From Rudanella sp031411995 (GTDB lineage Bacteria; Bacteroidota; Bacteroidia; Cytophagales; Spirosomataceae): a stretch of 64,000 nucleotides of DNA. The notes under the pieces were generated by a model. The model made no database searches. It was not told the origin of the DNA and was given only the letters and a program-made list of their open reading frames with translations. Numbering within the stretch: position 1 is the first letter of the stretch; the number at the start of each line of letters is the position of its first letter. The stretch spans positions 134,532-198,531 of the forward strand of contig JANOCD010000052.1 in assembly GCA_031411995.1 (NCBI GenBank), written 5' to 3'. The translations under genes were made by a program, and so were the position numbers. Of the stretch, positions 8,867 through 16,757 are shown piece after piece.

Positions 8867-9247
8867 ATGAACGACCTGATTAAATTAGTGGAGGCCGACA
8901 ACGCACAGCGTCGGACCGAAATGCCCACCTTCCGGGCTGGCGACACGGTCAATGTGCACGTAAAAATCCGCGAGGGTAACAAAGAGCGTATTCAGGTTTT
9001 CCAGGGCACGGTCATTCAACGTCGGAATCCAAACACCAACGGTGAAACCTTCACGGTTCGTAAAATTTCAAACGGCATCGGTGTGGAGCGTATCTTCCCC
9101 GTGCTGTCGCCGAACATTGACAAAATTGAAGTACTTCGCTTAGGTAAAGTACGTCGTGCCCGTCTGTTCTATCTCCGTGGTCGTCAGGGTAAAGCGGCCC
9201 GCGTTAAAGAGCGGAAAGTGGTGAAAGTAGCGAAGGTAAAAGCTTAA
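8867..9247 (+). CDS. rplS: 50S ribosomal protein L19
   Basis: L19 sits at the interface of the 30S and 50S subunits. The 126-residue protein has the family core: MPTFRAGDTVNVHVKIREG, RIQVFQGTVIQRR, FTVRKISNGIGVERIFPVLSP and KIEVLRLGKVRRARLFYLRGRQGKAARVKE. A basic C-terminal tail (KVVKVAKVKA) is slightly longer than in E. coli, as in other Bacteroidota. It is a single-gene transcript with a promoter at 8772 and a strong terminator after it. Confidence 0.98.
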   Translation: MNDLIKLVEADNAQRRTEMPTFRAGDTVNVHVKIREGNKERIQVFQGTVIQRRNPNTNGETFTVRKISNGIGVERIFPVLSPNIDKIEVLRLGKVRRARLFYLRGRQGKAARVKERKVVKVAKVKA

Positions 9248-9281
9248 AAACGTCTTTTAGTCGTAACGGGGCCGCCCGTGC

Positions 9282-9339
9282 AGTCGGCTTATGCATAAAT
9301 GTTCCCAAGAGGAAGCATATATGCATAAGCCGACTTTTT
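9282..9339 (+). terminator. Terminator of rplS, 16-bp perfect stem
   Basis: Arms at 9282-9297 (AGTCGGCTTATGCATA) and 9320-9335 are exact complements with a 22-nt loop, followed by TTTTT. It lies 35 nt after the rplS stop. The arm contains the palindrome TATGCATA. The minus-strand subtilase gene ends at 9390, so the hairpin may serve both convergent transcripts, though the T-run favours rplS. Confidence 0.88.
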
Positions 9340-9389
9340 GAGTTCAATGCCTAAGCTAACGATTTTTGGCAATAGAATCCTTGTTCCTG

Positions 9390-10946
9390 TCATTCCCAAA
9401 CCACTTCGATCACTTCCTTCTTCAGATCAACCGTGGTGCGCGATTCTCCGCGTAATCGTTTGATAATCAGTTTTCCATTGCTGGCTTTGAGGGCTTCCTG
9501 ATGCAACACATGCGTGGCATCTTTCTTGCGAAAAACCGACAGAACCTCTTTGCCATCTACCCCCCCAACCGGAATCGAAACCGACTTGCCCGTTGCCGTT
9601 ATGGTCCGGGCGGTGGCAGGCAGCGATTGTTTACGCAGCAGAGCCAGCACCCGTGATGCCTGCGGCACGCCGTAGCCCACAAAATTGTTGCCATACGGGT
9701 ACAGGTGCGACGATTTCTCGATCAACTCGATCACCTCCCGGTTGGTTAGTTTGGGATTTGCCTGCATAATGCAAGCCGCGAAACCCGTGATCACCGGGGC
9801 CGATAAAGACGTGCCATACAACGAAAAACACGACACATTAGGCTTCAGATAGGGGAGAGCCTCCGGACCAATGCTGCTGTAGCCGATGCGGTTCCAGAGC
9901 CGCGAGTTGGTGGCTCCCACCGCCAAAACACCCTGCGCATCGGCGGGGGTGCTGATGATGCGCCAGTTGCGGTCGTCGCCTTCGTTACCCGCCGACACAA
10001 TGATGAGCATCCCTTTTTTGTCGGCGGCAATCTGAGCCGCCCGGCTAATGATGCTGGTGTGGCCGTCCATCTGCTTCGGTTCGTAGTTCTCTTTGGGGTC
10101 CGTGAAACCCCGTGCATAGCCCAGCGAGGTATTCACAAGCCGAACTCCCAGGCTGTCGAGCCATTCGATGGCCTGCACCCAGTTGTCTTCTTCGCCCCGA
10201 AATTCGCGGTTGCCCTGATCGGTTCGGGCCAAATAGAACGTGGCATCGGTGGCCAGCCCATACTGAATATTGTCGGTGGGGTCGAGACCGGCAATGGCGG
10301 CCAACACCTCGGTCCCGTGAAAATCCGACATGGTTTCCAGCGTATGAAACAGGTCGTTGTTCGTCTTTTTGGCATTCACATAGTCGCGCACCGTGCGCAC
10401 GCCCTGCCGGGTGAACAGGTGCTTGAGCGCGGCCGCCGAATCAGCTCCGAAAAAGCCCGCGTCGATCACGCCAACCTGCACAAACCGGCCCGTAAGGCCT
10501 GCCAGCGCAAATTCGCTGGCCTGAATCTGGTTCATAACCGGAGCTAACTGTGGTTTTGTCAATGGTTCGCGGGGCAAGCTCGTAACCACCAGATGCCGGT
10601 CGATAGGCACCAGTTCTTTCACAAACGGAAGCTGCCGGACTCGCGCCTGCATGTCGGGGGTGAGTTGAGCCGACACGGCGTTGAACCACCGCGACCGACA
10701 CAGCGGCTCCACACCCGTCTGGGCTAACTGATTCAGATAATCAGCCGAAAGCGGTTGGTCGGTAGCATCAACTACCAGACCGCGACCTTGCCGGTTAGCG
10801 AGCGTGGTTGCCGACAGAGCGGGTACGGCCGTTTGGGGTTTGTCGGCAAAAACAATCCAGTATTTGGCAGGTTGCTTTACTGGCTCATGCTGTGCCAGTG
10901 AGAAAACGGGCAGCAGGCAAAGCAGCCATAGGGTGAGTTGTGTCAT
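9390..10946 (-). CDS. Exported S8 (subtilisin-like) serine peptidase
   Basis: This is a secreted endopeptidase of 518 residues with a signal peptide (MTQLTLWLLCLLPVFSLAQ). The stretch 25-125 looks like a prodomain of the kind seen in Bacteroidota subtilases. The catalytic triad is complete: Asp162 in VGVIDAGF, His210 in DFHGTEV and Ser380 in YGTSLSAP, with the oxyanion Asn321 in VSAGNEGD. The last 100 residues (after VPQASRVLALL) form a small beta-rich tail that might be a C-terminal sorting or adhesion domain, but I do not recognise the type IX signal clearly. It is divergent from pepP across 152 nt. Substrate unknown. Confidence 0.92.
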   Translation of the reverse strand: MTQLTLWLLCLLPVFSLAQHEPVKQPAKYWIVFADKPQTAVPALSATTLANRQGRGLVVDATDQPLSADYLNQLAQTGVEPLCRSRWFNAVSAQLTPDMQARVRQLPFVKELVPIDRHLVVTSLPREPLTKPQLAPVMNQIQASEFALAGLTGRFVQVGVIDAGFFGADSAAALKHLFTRQGVRTVRDYVNAKKTNNDLFHTLETMSDFHGTEVLAAIAGLDPTDNIQYGLATDATFYLARTDQGNREFRGEEDNWVQAIEWLDSLGVRLVNTSLGYARGFTDPKENYEPKQMDGHTSIISRAAQIAADKKGMLIIVSAGNEGDDRNWRIISTPADAQGVLAVGATNSRLWNRIGYSSIGPEALPYLKPNVSCFSLYGTSLSAPVITGFAACIMQANPKLTNREVIELIEKSSHLYPYGNNFVGYGVPQASRVLALLRKQSLPATARTITATGKSVSIPVGGVDGKEVLSVFRKKDATHVLHQEALKASNGKLIIKRLRGESRTTVDLKKEVIEVVWE

Positions 10947-11098
10947 GAGTAGAGTTGGGTACTAAACGCTAAAAGGGAAAAATGAGGTAAAGTACCCTGC
11001 TGACAGGATAACTTTCAATGACAATGTTTTTCTTTGCAAACTTACTTGATGGACATTAGATCGATCCGATCCAACGTCTAAAATCCAGAATCCAGCAC

Positions 11099-12394
11099 AT
11101 GCGCTACGAACCTATTGACAATCAACTTTTCGTACAGAATCGACAGCGGCTTACGGCTTTGCTCAAGCCTAACTCATTGGCCATTTTCAATGCCAACGAC
11201 ATACTGCCCACCAACGCCGACGGAACCATGAGTTTTCGGCAAAATAACGATTTGTTTTACCTGACTGGTGTCGATCAGGAAGAAACGATTCTGGTGTTAT
11301 GTCCCAACCACCCCGATGAGAAGTTCCGCGAAGTGTTGTTTCTACGCGAAACCAGCGAAGAAATCGCTATTTGGGAGGGTCATAAACTGACTAAAGAAGA
11401 AGCCGTTCAAACGACAGGCTTGCCCCTGAAAGCTATTTACTGGACCAGTCAGTTCGACAAGATTTTTGGCCAGATGGTGTTCGAGGCCGAGCGCGTTTAC
11501 CTGAATACCAACGAACATACCCGCGCCGAGGTGGCCGTGCAAACCCGCGATGCCCGCTTCATCGACTGGTTCCGGCAACAGTTTCCCCTGCACACCCTGG
11601 AGCGGGTGGCTCCGCTCATGCATCAGATCCGGGCCATTAAACTGCCCCAGGAGATTGTTCTTCTAAACCGCGCCATCGACACCACGGATAAAATGTTCCG
11701 GCGGTTGCTCAACTTTGTGAAACCCGGTGTGTGGGAATACGAAATTGAGGCCGAGATGATGCACGAGTTTTTGCGAAACCGCTCACGAGGGGCTGCTTAC
11801 TCGCCCATCATTGCGTCGGGGGCGAATGCCTGTGTGCTGCATTACATCGACAACAGTATGCAATGCCAGGCTGGCGACATGATTTTGCTGGATCTGGGTG
11901 CCGAATATGCCAACTACAATGCGGACATGACCCGCTCAATTCCCGTTAGCGGACGATTCACGGCTCGTCAGCGCGAGGTGTATAGTGCGGTGTTACGGGT
12001 GATGAATGAAGCCAAACAATTGCTGCGCCCCGGTAATTTGTGGGACGAATACCACCTCGAAGTGGGCAAAATTATGGAATCGGAATTGATCGGGCTGGGG
12101 TTGCTGGATCGGGAAGAAGTAGCGAAACAAGATCCGGATGCGCCTTTATATAAAAAATATTTCATGCACGGAACCTCACACTTTCTGGGTCTCGATGTGC
12201 ATGATGTGGGCAATAAATACCGCCGTTTTGAGCCGGGGATGGTGTTTACGGTAGAACCGGGTATTTATATTCCTGCCGAAAAACTGGGCATTCGCCTGGA
12301 GAATAATGTGCTGATTACCGAATCGGGGAACACCGATTTGATGGGGCAGATTCCAGTTGAAATTGAAGAGATTGAAGCGTTGATGAACGCCTGA
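11099..12394 (+). CDS. pepP: Xaa-Pro aminopeptidase (aminopeptidase P)
   Basis: It removes an N-terminal residue that precedes proline, in the cytoplasm (no signal peptide). The 431-residue protein has the AMP_N domain (about 1-150) and the M24 pita-bread domain (about 175-425). All five dinuclear-metal ligands are present: Asp265 (LLDLGAEY), Asp276 (NADMTRS), His361 in HGTSHFLGLD, Glu386 (VEPGIY) and Glu401 (RLENNVL). It is a single gene with a bidirectional terminator after it that it shares with the TetR gene. Confidence 0.96.
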   Translation: MRYEPIDNQLFVQNRQRLTALLKPNSLAIFNANDILPTNADGTMSFRQNNDLFYLTGVDQEETILVLCPNHPDEKFREVLFLRETSEEIAIWEGHKLTKEEAVQTTGLPLKAIYWTSQFDKIFGQMVFEAERVYLNTNEHTRAEVAVQTRDARFIDWFRQQFPLHTLERVAPLMHQIRAIKLPQEIVLLNRAIDTTDKMFRRLLNFVKPGVWEYEIEAEMMHEFLRNRSRGAAYSPIIASGANACVLHYIDNSMQCQAGDMILLDLGAEYANYNADMTRSIPVSGRFTARQREVYSAVLRVMNEAKQLLRPGNLWDEYHLEVGKIMESELIGLGLLDREEVAKQDPDAPLYKKYFMHGTSHFLGLDVHDVGNKYRRFEPGMVFTVEPGIYIPAEKLGIRLENNVLITESGNTDLMGQIPVEIEEIEALMNA

Positions 12395-12400
12395 ATGTGA

Positions 12401-12459
12401 AAACGGGCCTACGCGGAACAGGGAAGGCTGTAGCCTGTTCAGGGTAGGCCCGTTTGTTT
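12401..12459. terminator. Bidirectional terminator between pepP and the TetR gene
   Basis: The outer stem AAACGGGCCTAC (12401-12412) pairs with 12444-12455, and an inner stem GAACAGG (12416-12422) pairs with CCTGTTC (12434-12440). The T-rich end (TTTGTTTT) follows on the plus strand and AAA precedes on the other, so both convergent genes can use it. The TetR stop codon at 12460 abuts the T-run. Confidence 0.85.
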
Positions 12460-13098
12460 TTACTTCGACTCTTTGGCCAGTTCAAGGGCAGCGTTCAGGC
12501 TTGAATAGACCCGACGAACGGCTTTCTCGATACGGTCCCAGCCTTCCTGAGATTTCAGGTCGATGTCCATAATATTATCACGCTGATTACTCAGCAACGT
12601 CAGGTGCGTGATCCCCGAAAGAATCAGGGCAGCAATTGCGTTTGGATCATAGTCTGGAAAGGGGGCCAGTTTTTTGATCATTTTCTCGTAGGAGGCATCT
12701 CTGAATGTGGCAATTCGTTTGGCGAGTTCTGTTTCGCCATGCGACATCTCCCAGCGTACTAGGTCCTGCGATGATTTACGGCTCCGAAATTCGCGCATCA
12801 AATTGATGGCATACTCCGACCATACCTTACTCCGGTCGGCTGCCGGCACATTCTCCGGTACCGACTCGAGGTATTTCTCGTTAAACATCGACAGGAAAAA
12901 GCCCCGTTGCACGTAGGCTTCGACCAGACCATTCCATCCACCGAAATAACGGTAGATAAGCACTTTGTTCACCTGGGCTTTCTCCGCAACAGCATTAATG
13001 CCTGCTTTCTCGGTGCCGCGTTCAGCGATCACTTCGCCCGTTGCCCGTAGGATGCGCTCCATTGTCATCGCACGGTTTCTTCTTTTGACTACTTTCAT
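12460..13098 (-). CDS. TetR/AcrR-family transcriptional regulator
   Basis: A 212-residue one-domain-plus-ligand-pocket regulator. The N-terminal helix-turn-helix spans about residues 12-60 (RILRATGEVIAERG ... INAVAEKAQVNKVLIYRYFGG), the classic TetR pattern with the recognition helix before YRYF. The C-terminal 150 residues are helical and not informative about the ligand. The start is MKVVKRRNRAM; a shorter start at residue 11 or 13 is possible. No obvious target gene lies beside it: its neighbours are pepP (convergent) and panC. A good palindrome, GTTACC-N4-GGTAAC, lies 141 nt upstream and could be its own operator. Confidence 0.9.
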   Translation of the reverse strand: MKVVKRRNRAMTMERILRATGEVIAERGTEKAGINAVAEKAQVNKVLIYRYFGGWNGLVEAYVQRGFFLSMFNEKYLESVPENVPAADRSKVWSEYAINLMREFRSRKSSQDLVRWEMSHGETELAKRIATFRDASYEKMIKKLAPFPDYDPNAIAALILSGITHLTLLSNQRDNIMDIDLKSQEGWDRIEKAVRRVYSSLNAALELAKESK

Positions 13099-13238
13099 AG
13101 GGTTACCTGACTTTTTGGTGGTTAATGGGGTTTATCCACTACGTGAAAATACGCAAAGGTGTCTCGAATGATACCCGCGAAACGAGAGTAATCAATTGTT
13201 TAACGACCATCGGCACAAAAATGTAAATTAAAACTAAT

Positions 13239-13254
13239 GTTACCAAGCGGTAAC
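13239..13254. promoter_or_regulatory. Candidate TetR-type operator, GTTACC-N4-GGTAAC
   Basis: GTTACCAAGCGGTAAC is a perfect inverted repeat with 6-bp arms and a 4-bp spacer, the size and base pattern (TNAC...GTNA) common for TetR-family operators. It sits in the AT-rich gap upstream of the TetR gene. A lone half site, GGTAAC, occurs again at 13452-13457. Autoregulation is inferred. Confidence 0.5.
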
Positions 13255-13403
13255 GAGGAATTTTTAGATAACTATCGCAACTGAATTGAAATAATTGGTG
13301 CTATAGGACCAAATATGTCAAAGATTTAAAATATTCGGTTGCTAAACTACGAAAAAGCGCAATACGCGCTTCCTGACAGATTACGCTTTTTTTACGTTTT
13401 GGT

Positions 13404-13450
13404 AAAAATTAAGTAGACAGGCACTTATCAGAGCCAACTACTTAATTTTT
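13404..13450 (-). terminator. Terminator of panC
   Basis: A 13-bp perfect stem (AAAAATTAAGTAG at 13404-13416 with 13438-13450) has a 21-nt loop. Read on the minus strand it ends in TTTTT. It lies 18 nt after the panC stop. Confidence 0.8.
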
Positions 13451-13468
13451 TGGTAACCCGGCTAACGT

Positions 13469-14311
13469 TTAGAACACCAGATTATCAATTAAGCGAACTT
13501 TTCCCAACTGAGCAGCCAGACAAACAACGGTTTGACCGGGAGCCTGAAGCTCCGTCACGTGCTGTAGCGTATCAGCGTTGGCAACCTCCACATAGTCAAG
13601 CCGAATTCGGGGATGCTGAGCAAAGAATCCCGTAACGGCCGCTTTTGTCTGATTCGGACTTTGCCCTTCGGTTAGTAAATCGCGGGCGAGGGTCAGAGCC
13701 TGGTATAGGTCGGGAGCCCAAAGCCGTTCTTCGTCGGACAGGTTGCGGTTGCGCGACGACATGGCCAAACCGTCGGCCTCGCGAACCGTGTCGCAGCGCA
13801 CCAGCTCAATCGGAAAGCTCAGGTCGCGGATCAATCGCCGGATCACGGCTACCTGCTGAATATCTTTCTGGCCAAAATAAGCCCGTTTGGGTTGCACAAT
13901 GTGGAACAGTTTTGCCACCACAATGCCCACCCCGTTGAAATGGCCGGGACGGAAAGCCCCCTCCATCACGGTTTCGAGTTCACCGAAATTGAGCCTGATT
14001 TGGGGCGGTTCGGGATACATTTCGTCGGCTGTTGGAAAAAAAAGCACATCGGTTCCAACCTTTTGGAGCATTTCGGAATCCTGTTCAAGAGTGCGGGGAT
14101 AACGGGCAAGGTCGTCGGGATTGTTGAACTGAACGGGGTTCACAAAAATGCTGGCTACTACCACGTCGCACTCCTGCTTTGCCCGGTGGATCAGGTCGAG
14201 GTGACCGTTGTGAAGGGCACCCATTGTGGGAACAAACCCAATGGTTTTTGAGGACTGATGAACGGTGGCGAGGTGCTCACGGGTAGCGTAGATGGTATCA
14301 AAACGCTGCAT
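13469..14311 (-). CDS. panC: Pantothenate synthetase (pantoate-beta-alanine ligase)
   Basis: It joins pantoate and beta-alanine with ATP to make pantothenate, the precursor of CoA. The start at 14311 (MQRFDTIYATREHL) gives 280 residues, the usual length; an upstream frame would add 56 residues of non-conserved sequence. Family motifs are clear: FVPTMGALHNGHLDLI (the HIGH-like nucleotide motif), VNPVQFNNPDDLARYPRTLEQD, GHFNGVGIVVAKLF, KRAYFGQKDIQQVAVI and GLAMSSRNRNLS. It is divergent from the glycogen-synthase-like gene, an arrangement that recurs in Bacteroidota. No panB or panD is adjacent. Confidence 0.97.
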   Translation of the reverse strand: MQRFDTIYATREHLATVHQSSKTIGFVPTMGALHNGHLDLIHRAKQECDVVVASIFVNPVQFNNPDDLARYPRTLEQDSEMLQKVGTDVLFFPTADEMYPEPPQIRLNFGELETVMEGAFRPGHFNGVGIVVAKLFHIVQPKRAYFGQKDIQQVAVIRRLIRDLSFPIELVRCDTVREADGLAMSSRNRNLSDEERLWAPDLYQALTLARDLLTEGQSPNQTKAAVTGFFAQHPRIRLDYVEVANADTLQHVTELQAPGQTVVCLAAQLGKVRLIDNLVF

Positions 14312-14420
14312 AATAAATAAGGATTTGCCTTTGTTGGCCGAAAAGTAGGGATAAAAGGGCTTTGTAAGGCACTGTTGTAGCGTATTAGTTACGAATTGGT
14401 GATTTTTTGGACTTTTAGTA

Positions 14421-14451
14421 TTGAATACAGCGAAAAAATTGTATAATTTTG
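14421..14451 (+). promoter_or_regulatory. Promoter for the glycogen-synthase-like gene (TTG-N20-TAATTTTG)
   Basis: TTG at 14421-14423 is followed after 20 nt by TAATTTTG (14444-14451), matching the Bacteroidota -33/-7 arrangement. The expected start of transcription lies about 35-40 nt before the ATG at 14496. Confidence 0.65.
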
Positions 14452-14495
14452 CAGATTTTCTAATTTCAATCAAGTCCAATTAGCGCCCGTCTTTT

Positions 14496-15305
14496 ATGAG
14501 CAAACTCCGTATTCTGTACGTTGCCAGTGAGATTAACCCCTTCTTGAAAACCACCGACGTTGCTGATTTTGTTCGCAAATTGCCACAAGTGATGCAGGAG
14601 CGGGGTATGGAAATTCGGATTCTGGTGCCTCGGTTTGGCCTGATTAACGAGCGCAAAAACCGGTTGCATGAAGTGGTCCGGCTTTCGGGAATCAATATCT
14701 CGGTGGGCGATGAAGAGAAACCGCTGATTATCAAGGTGGCCTCTATTCCGAATGCCAAGCTACAGGTTTATTTCATCGACAATGAAGACTATTTCCAGCG
14801 GAAGTACGTTTTTCACGATAAAGAAAACCGGTTCTATGACGATAACGACGAGCGGGCTATTTTCTTCTGCAAGGGTGCGCTTGAAACCGTGAAAAAGTTA
14901 GGCTGGTCGCCCGATATTGTCCATTGCAACGATTGGATGACCGCCCTGATTCCGTTGTATCTGAAAACGACCTACAAAAACGACCCGATGTTCAAAGACT
15001 CGAAGTCGGTATTTACGGTCTATAACAATGCCTTCGATCATCAGTTTAAGAGTGAAGAACTGATCGAAAAAGCGAAAATGCTGGATGTTGACGACGAAAT
15101 GTTGTCAGAACTCAAAACCGGTGATTACGAGGGCTTTATCCGCGTTGGCTGTGCTTATGCCGATGCTGTGGTGCGAGCCGAAGACGAAGTAAGTGAAAGT
15201 TTGAACGCCATTCTCAATGACATCCCCGACCATAAACTCGGAACTAACGAAGACGAAGATTTTGCCGACCGGTATTTTAACCTCTACACGCAATTGGTTG
15301 GCTAA
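14496..15305 (+). CDS. Reduced glycogen/starch-synthase-like protein (GT5 N-terminal domain only)
   Basis: The 269 residues match only the N-terminal Rossmann domain of GT5 glycogen synthases, for example RILYVASEINPF, RILVPRFGLINERKNRLHEV, VYFIDNEDYFQRKYVFHDKENRFYDDNDERAIFFCKGALE and WSPDIVHCNDWMTALIPLYLK. The usual ADP-glucose motif KxGGL is changed to KTTDV (residues 18-22), and the whole C-terminal domain of a normal enzyme (about 480 residues) is missing. It is therefore unlikely to make glycogen by itself. Databases often name such Bacteroidota proteins glycogen synthase. Its conserved position next to panC, and its overlap with the DUF4270 gene, suggest another role, unknown. Confidence 0.85.
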   Translation: MSKLRILYVASEINPFLKTTDVADFVRKLPQVMQERGMEIRILVPRFGLINERKNRLHEVVRLSGINISVGDEEKPLIIKVASIPNAKLQVYFIDNEDYFQRKYVFHDKENRFYDDNDERAIFFCKGALETVKKLGWSPDIVHCNDWMTALIPLYLKTTYKNDPMFKDSKSVFTVYNNAFDHQFKSEELIEKAKMLDVDDEMLSELKTGDYEGFIRVGCAYADAVVRAEDEVSESLNAILNDIPDHKLGTNEDEDFADRYFNLYTQLVG

Positions 15306-16689
15306 GGCCACCTTGCTGGTTGGCGCGACGCTAACCATTCTGGCTTGCCAGGAACCCAGTGAAATTGGATTAGCGCCCACTACTCCCGTGGGCGTTTTCT
15401 TGAGCGACACCTTCACCATCCGCCGTTCAACTATTCTGCTCGACTCAGTGCGCAGTAACGGGTTGAGTGGGTTGCTGGTGGGCAGTTATAGTGACCCAAT
15501 ATTTGGCAAGGGAAAGGCTACTTCCTATGTTCGGTTTGCTCTAAATACAGCATTTACGGTCGCTGATAATAGCGGAAATGTAATCGCTGCCAATAAAATC
15601 GTTTACGATTCGACGAAGTTGCTGATGGGGTACGATTCCTACTTCTTTGGTGATACGCTGGTGCGACAGGAGTGGGGCATTCACCGGCTTACTGAAGACT
15701 TAGGCACGGGAAACTACGACATTCGGAACACAGCAGCTTATGAAGCTCAACCTATTGCCCGATTTACGGTGAACCCACGTCCATTCAGCATAAATGGTGA
15801 TAGTACACGATTGCTGTTTAAGTTGCCGGATGCTATTGGACAGGATTTAATCAAACTGGCCAATACAGACGAGTCAAAAGATCAAACGAAGTTCCTTGCT
15901 CTCAATAAAAAAGGCTTCGCTATTGTTTCAACTACCTCTGATAAAGCTGCTTTATTACAAGTTGTTACCGGATCAAACGTAGCAGTCTATTATCACGTTG
16001 AAGGTGAAACAGCAGCGCGAACCCAATTATTTACATTTACCGGTCCGCGTCTTACCAATCTCGCTGTGAATCGTGCGGGTACGCCCTTAGCTAACTTGAA
16101 AGCTGGCCAGGCTCTACCTGCTTCGGCAACTAATGGACGTTCTTATGTGCAACCATTTACGGGCGTAACTACTAAAATCGAGTTTCCGAGTCTGCTCTCT
16201 CTGGAGCAAAACCGGCGAGTGGCCATTAACCGGGCTGATTTAGTTATTACGCCAATGTTGCCTGATGGTGCTGTGCTGTCAAGTTTTAGCATTGTTCCCT
16301 ATCTTACTCTGGCCGAAGCCAACGGATTTCAGCTAGCCCGCACTACACCCAATGGTCTTGCGCAACTGCTGCCGATATTTCCGGGATCAGCCGTAAATCG
16401 CAGCGAATCTTCATTCTTTAGCCCCCAGGTAGCTGTCTACAATTCGCGGTCAAAGAATTATACATTCAATATGACGGGGTATATCCAGTCGATGATGGCA
16501 GGGACAACGCCTAATAATGGTTTGATTTTATTAACCCCAGGAAGCCCTGATGTTGCTCCGGTTAATTCCAGTACCGGAGTGTTATTGCCAGCTCAACAGC
16601 AGGTTTATTTGAATGACCGGGTGCAGCGGATGATTCTGGATGGTAATGCCAGTGTGAAACTGGTGTTGTTCTTTACGTCGTCTAACTAA
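15217..16689 (+). CDS. DUF4270 family exported lipoprotein
   Basis: A 490-residue protein of the Bacteroidota-specific DUF4270 family, found typically just after the short glycogen-synthase-like gene. The lipoprotein signal LVGATLTILAC gives a lipidated Cys near residue 44. Core sequence includes LSDTFTIRRSTILLDSVRSNG and LVGSYSDPIFGKGKATSYVRF. The only ATG (15217) lies 89 nt inside the preceding gene and leaves an unusually long n-region. A TTG at 15298 would start a much better signal peptide (MAKATLLVGATLTILAC) and overlaps the upstream stop by 8 nt, so I think translation may begin there. Function unknown; family members are taken to be outer-membrane-anchored. Confidence 0.85.
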   Translation: MTSPTINSELTKTKILPTGILTSTRNWLAKATLLVGATLTILACQEPSEIGLAPTTPVGVFLSDTFTIRRSTILLDSVRSNGLSGLLVGSYSDPIFGKGKATSYVRFALNTAFTVADNSGNVIAANKIVYDSTKLLMGYDSYFFGDTLVRQEWGIHRLTEDLGTGNYDIRNTAAYEAQPIARFTVNPRPFSINGDSTRLLFKLPDAIGQDLIKLANTDESKDQTKFLALNKKGFAIVSTTSDKAALLQVVTGSNVAVYYHVEGETAARTQLFTFTGPRLTNLAVNRAGTPLANLKAGQALPASATNGRSYVQPFTGVTTKIEFPSLLSLEQNRRVAINRADLVITPMLPDGAVLSSFSIVPYLTLAEANGFQLARTTPNGLAQLLPIFPGSAVNRSESSFFSPQVAVYNSRSKNYTFNMTGYIQSMMAGTTPNNGLILLTPGSPDVAPVNSSTGVLLPAQQQVYLNDRVQRMILDGNASVKLVLFFTSSN

Positions 16690-16701
16690 CGTTATACGCC
16701 T

Positions 16702-16709
16702 TATCTTTG
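16702..16709 (+). promoter_or_regulatory. Promoter -7 element of glmS (TATCTTTG)
   Basis: An exact TAnnTTTG match lies 49 nt before the glmS start. Its last base is the first base of the hairpin at 16709-16746, so the transcript would begin inside that hairpin. No good -33 TTG is seen. Confidence 0.6.
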
Positions 16710-16746
16710 CCCCGACCTGTATTACAAACGGGTCGGGGCTTTTTTG
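16709..16746 (+). terminator. Hairpin between the DUF4270 gene and glmS
   Basis: GCCCCGACC (16709-16717) pairs with GGTCGGGGC (16731-16739), followed by TTTTTTT. It is a good rho-independent terminator for the DUF4270 transcript, 20 nt after its stop. It also overlaps the predicted transcription start of glmS. Confidence 0.85.
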
Positions 16747-16757
16747 TATAAAAACTT

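Larger units (their letters stand above)
13099..13468. other. 370-nt AT-rich intergenic region, no gene seen
   Basis: This gap separates the TetR gene (start at 13098, minus) from the end of panC (13469, minus). It holds the candidate operator at 13239-13254, a small hairpin AAGCGC/GCGCTT at 13355-13371 and the panC terminator at 13404-13450. I found no open frame with protein-like composition and no RNA gene I recognise. The TetR promoter should be here, but I could not place an exact TAnnTTTG; CACCTTTG (minus strand, 13161-13154) differs by one base. Confidence 0.6.

Noticed and set aside
14312..14479. N-terminal extension of panC
   Set aside because: The 56 extra residues are not conserved and overlap the divergent promoter; length with the start at 14311 is typical.
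16709..16757. glmS ribozyme in the leader
   Set aside because: The 48-nt gap is far too short for it and the phylum does not use it; only a terminator-like hairpin is present.
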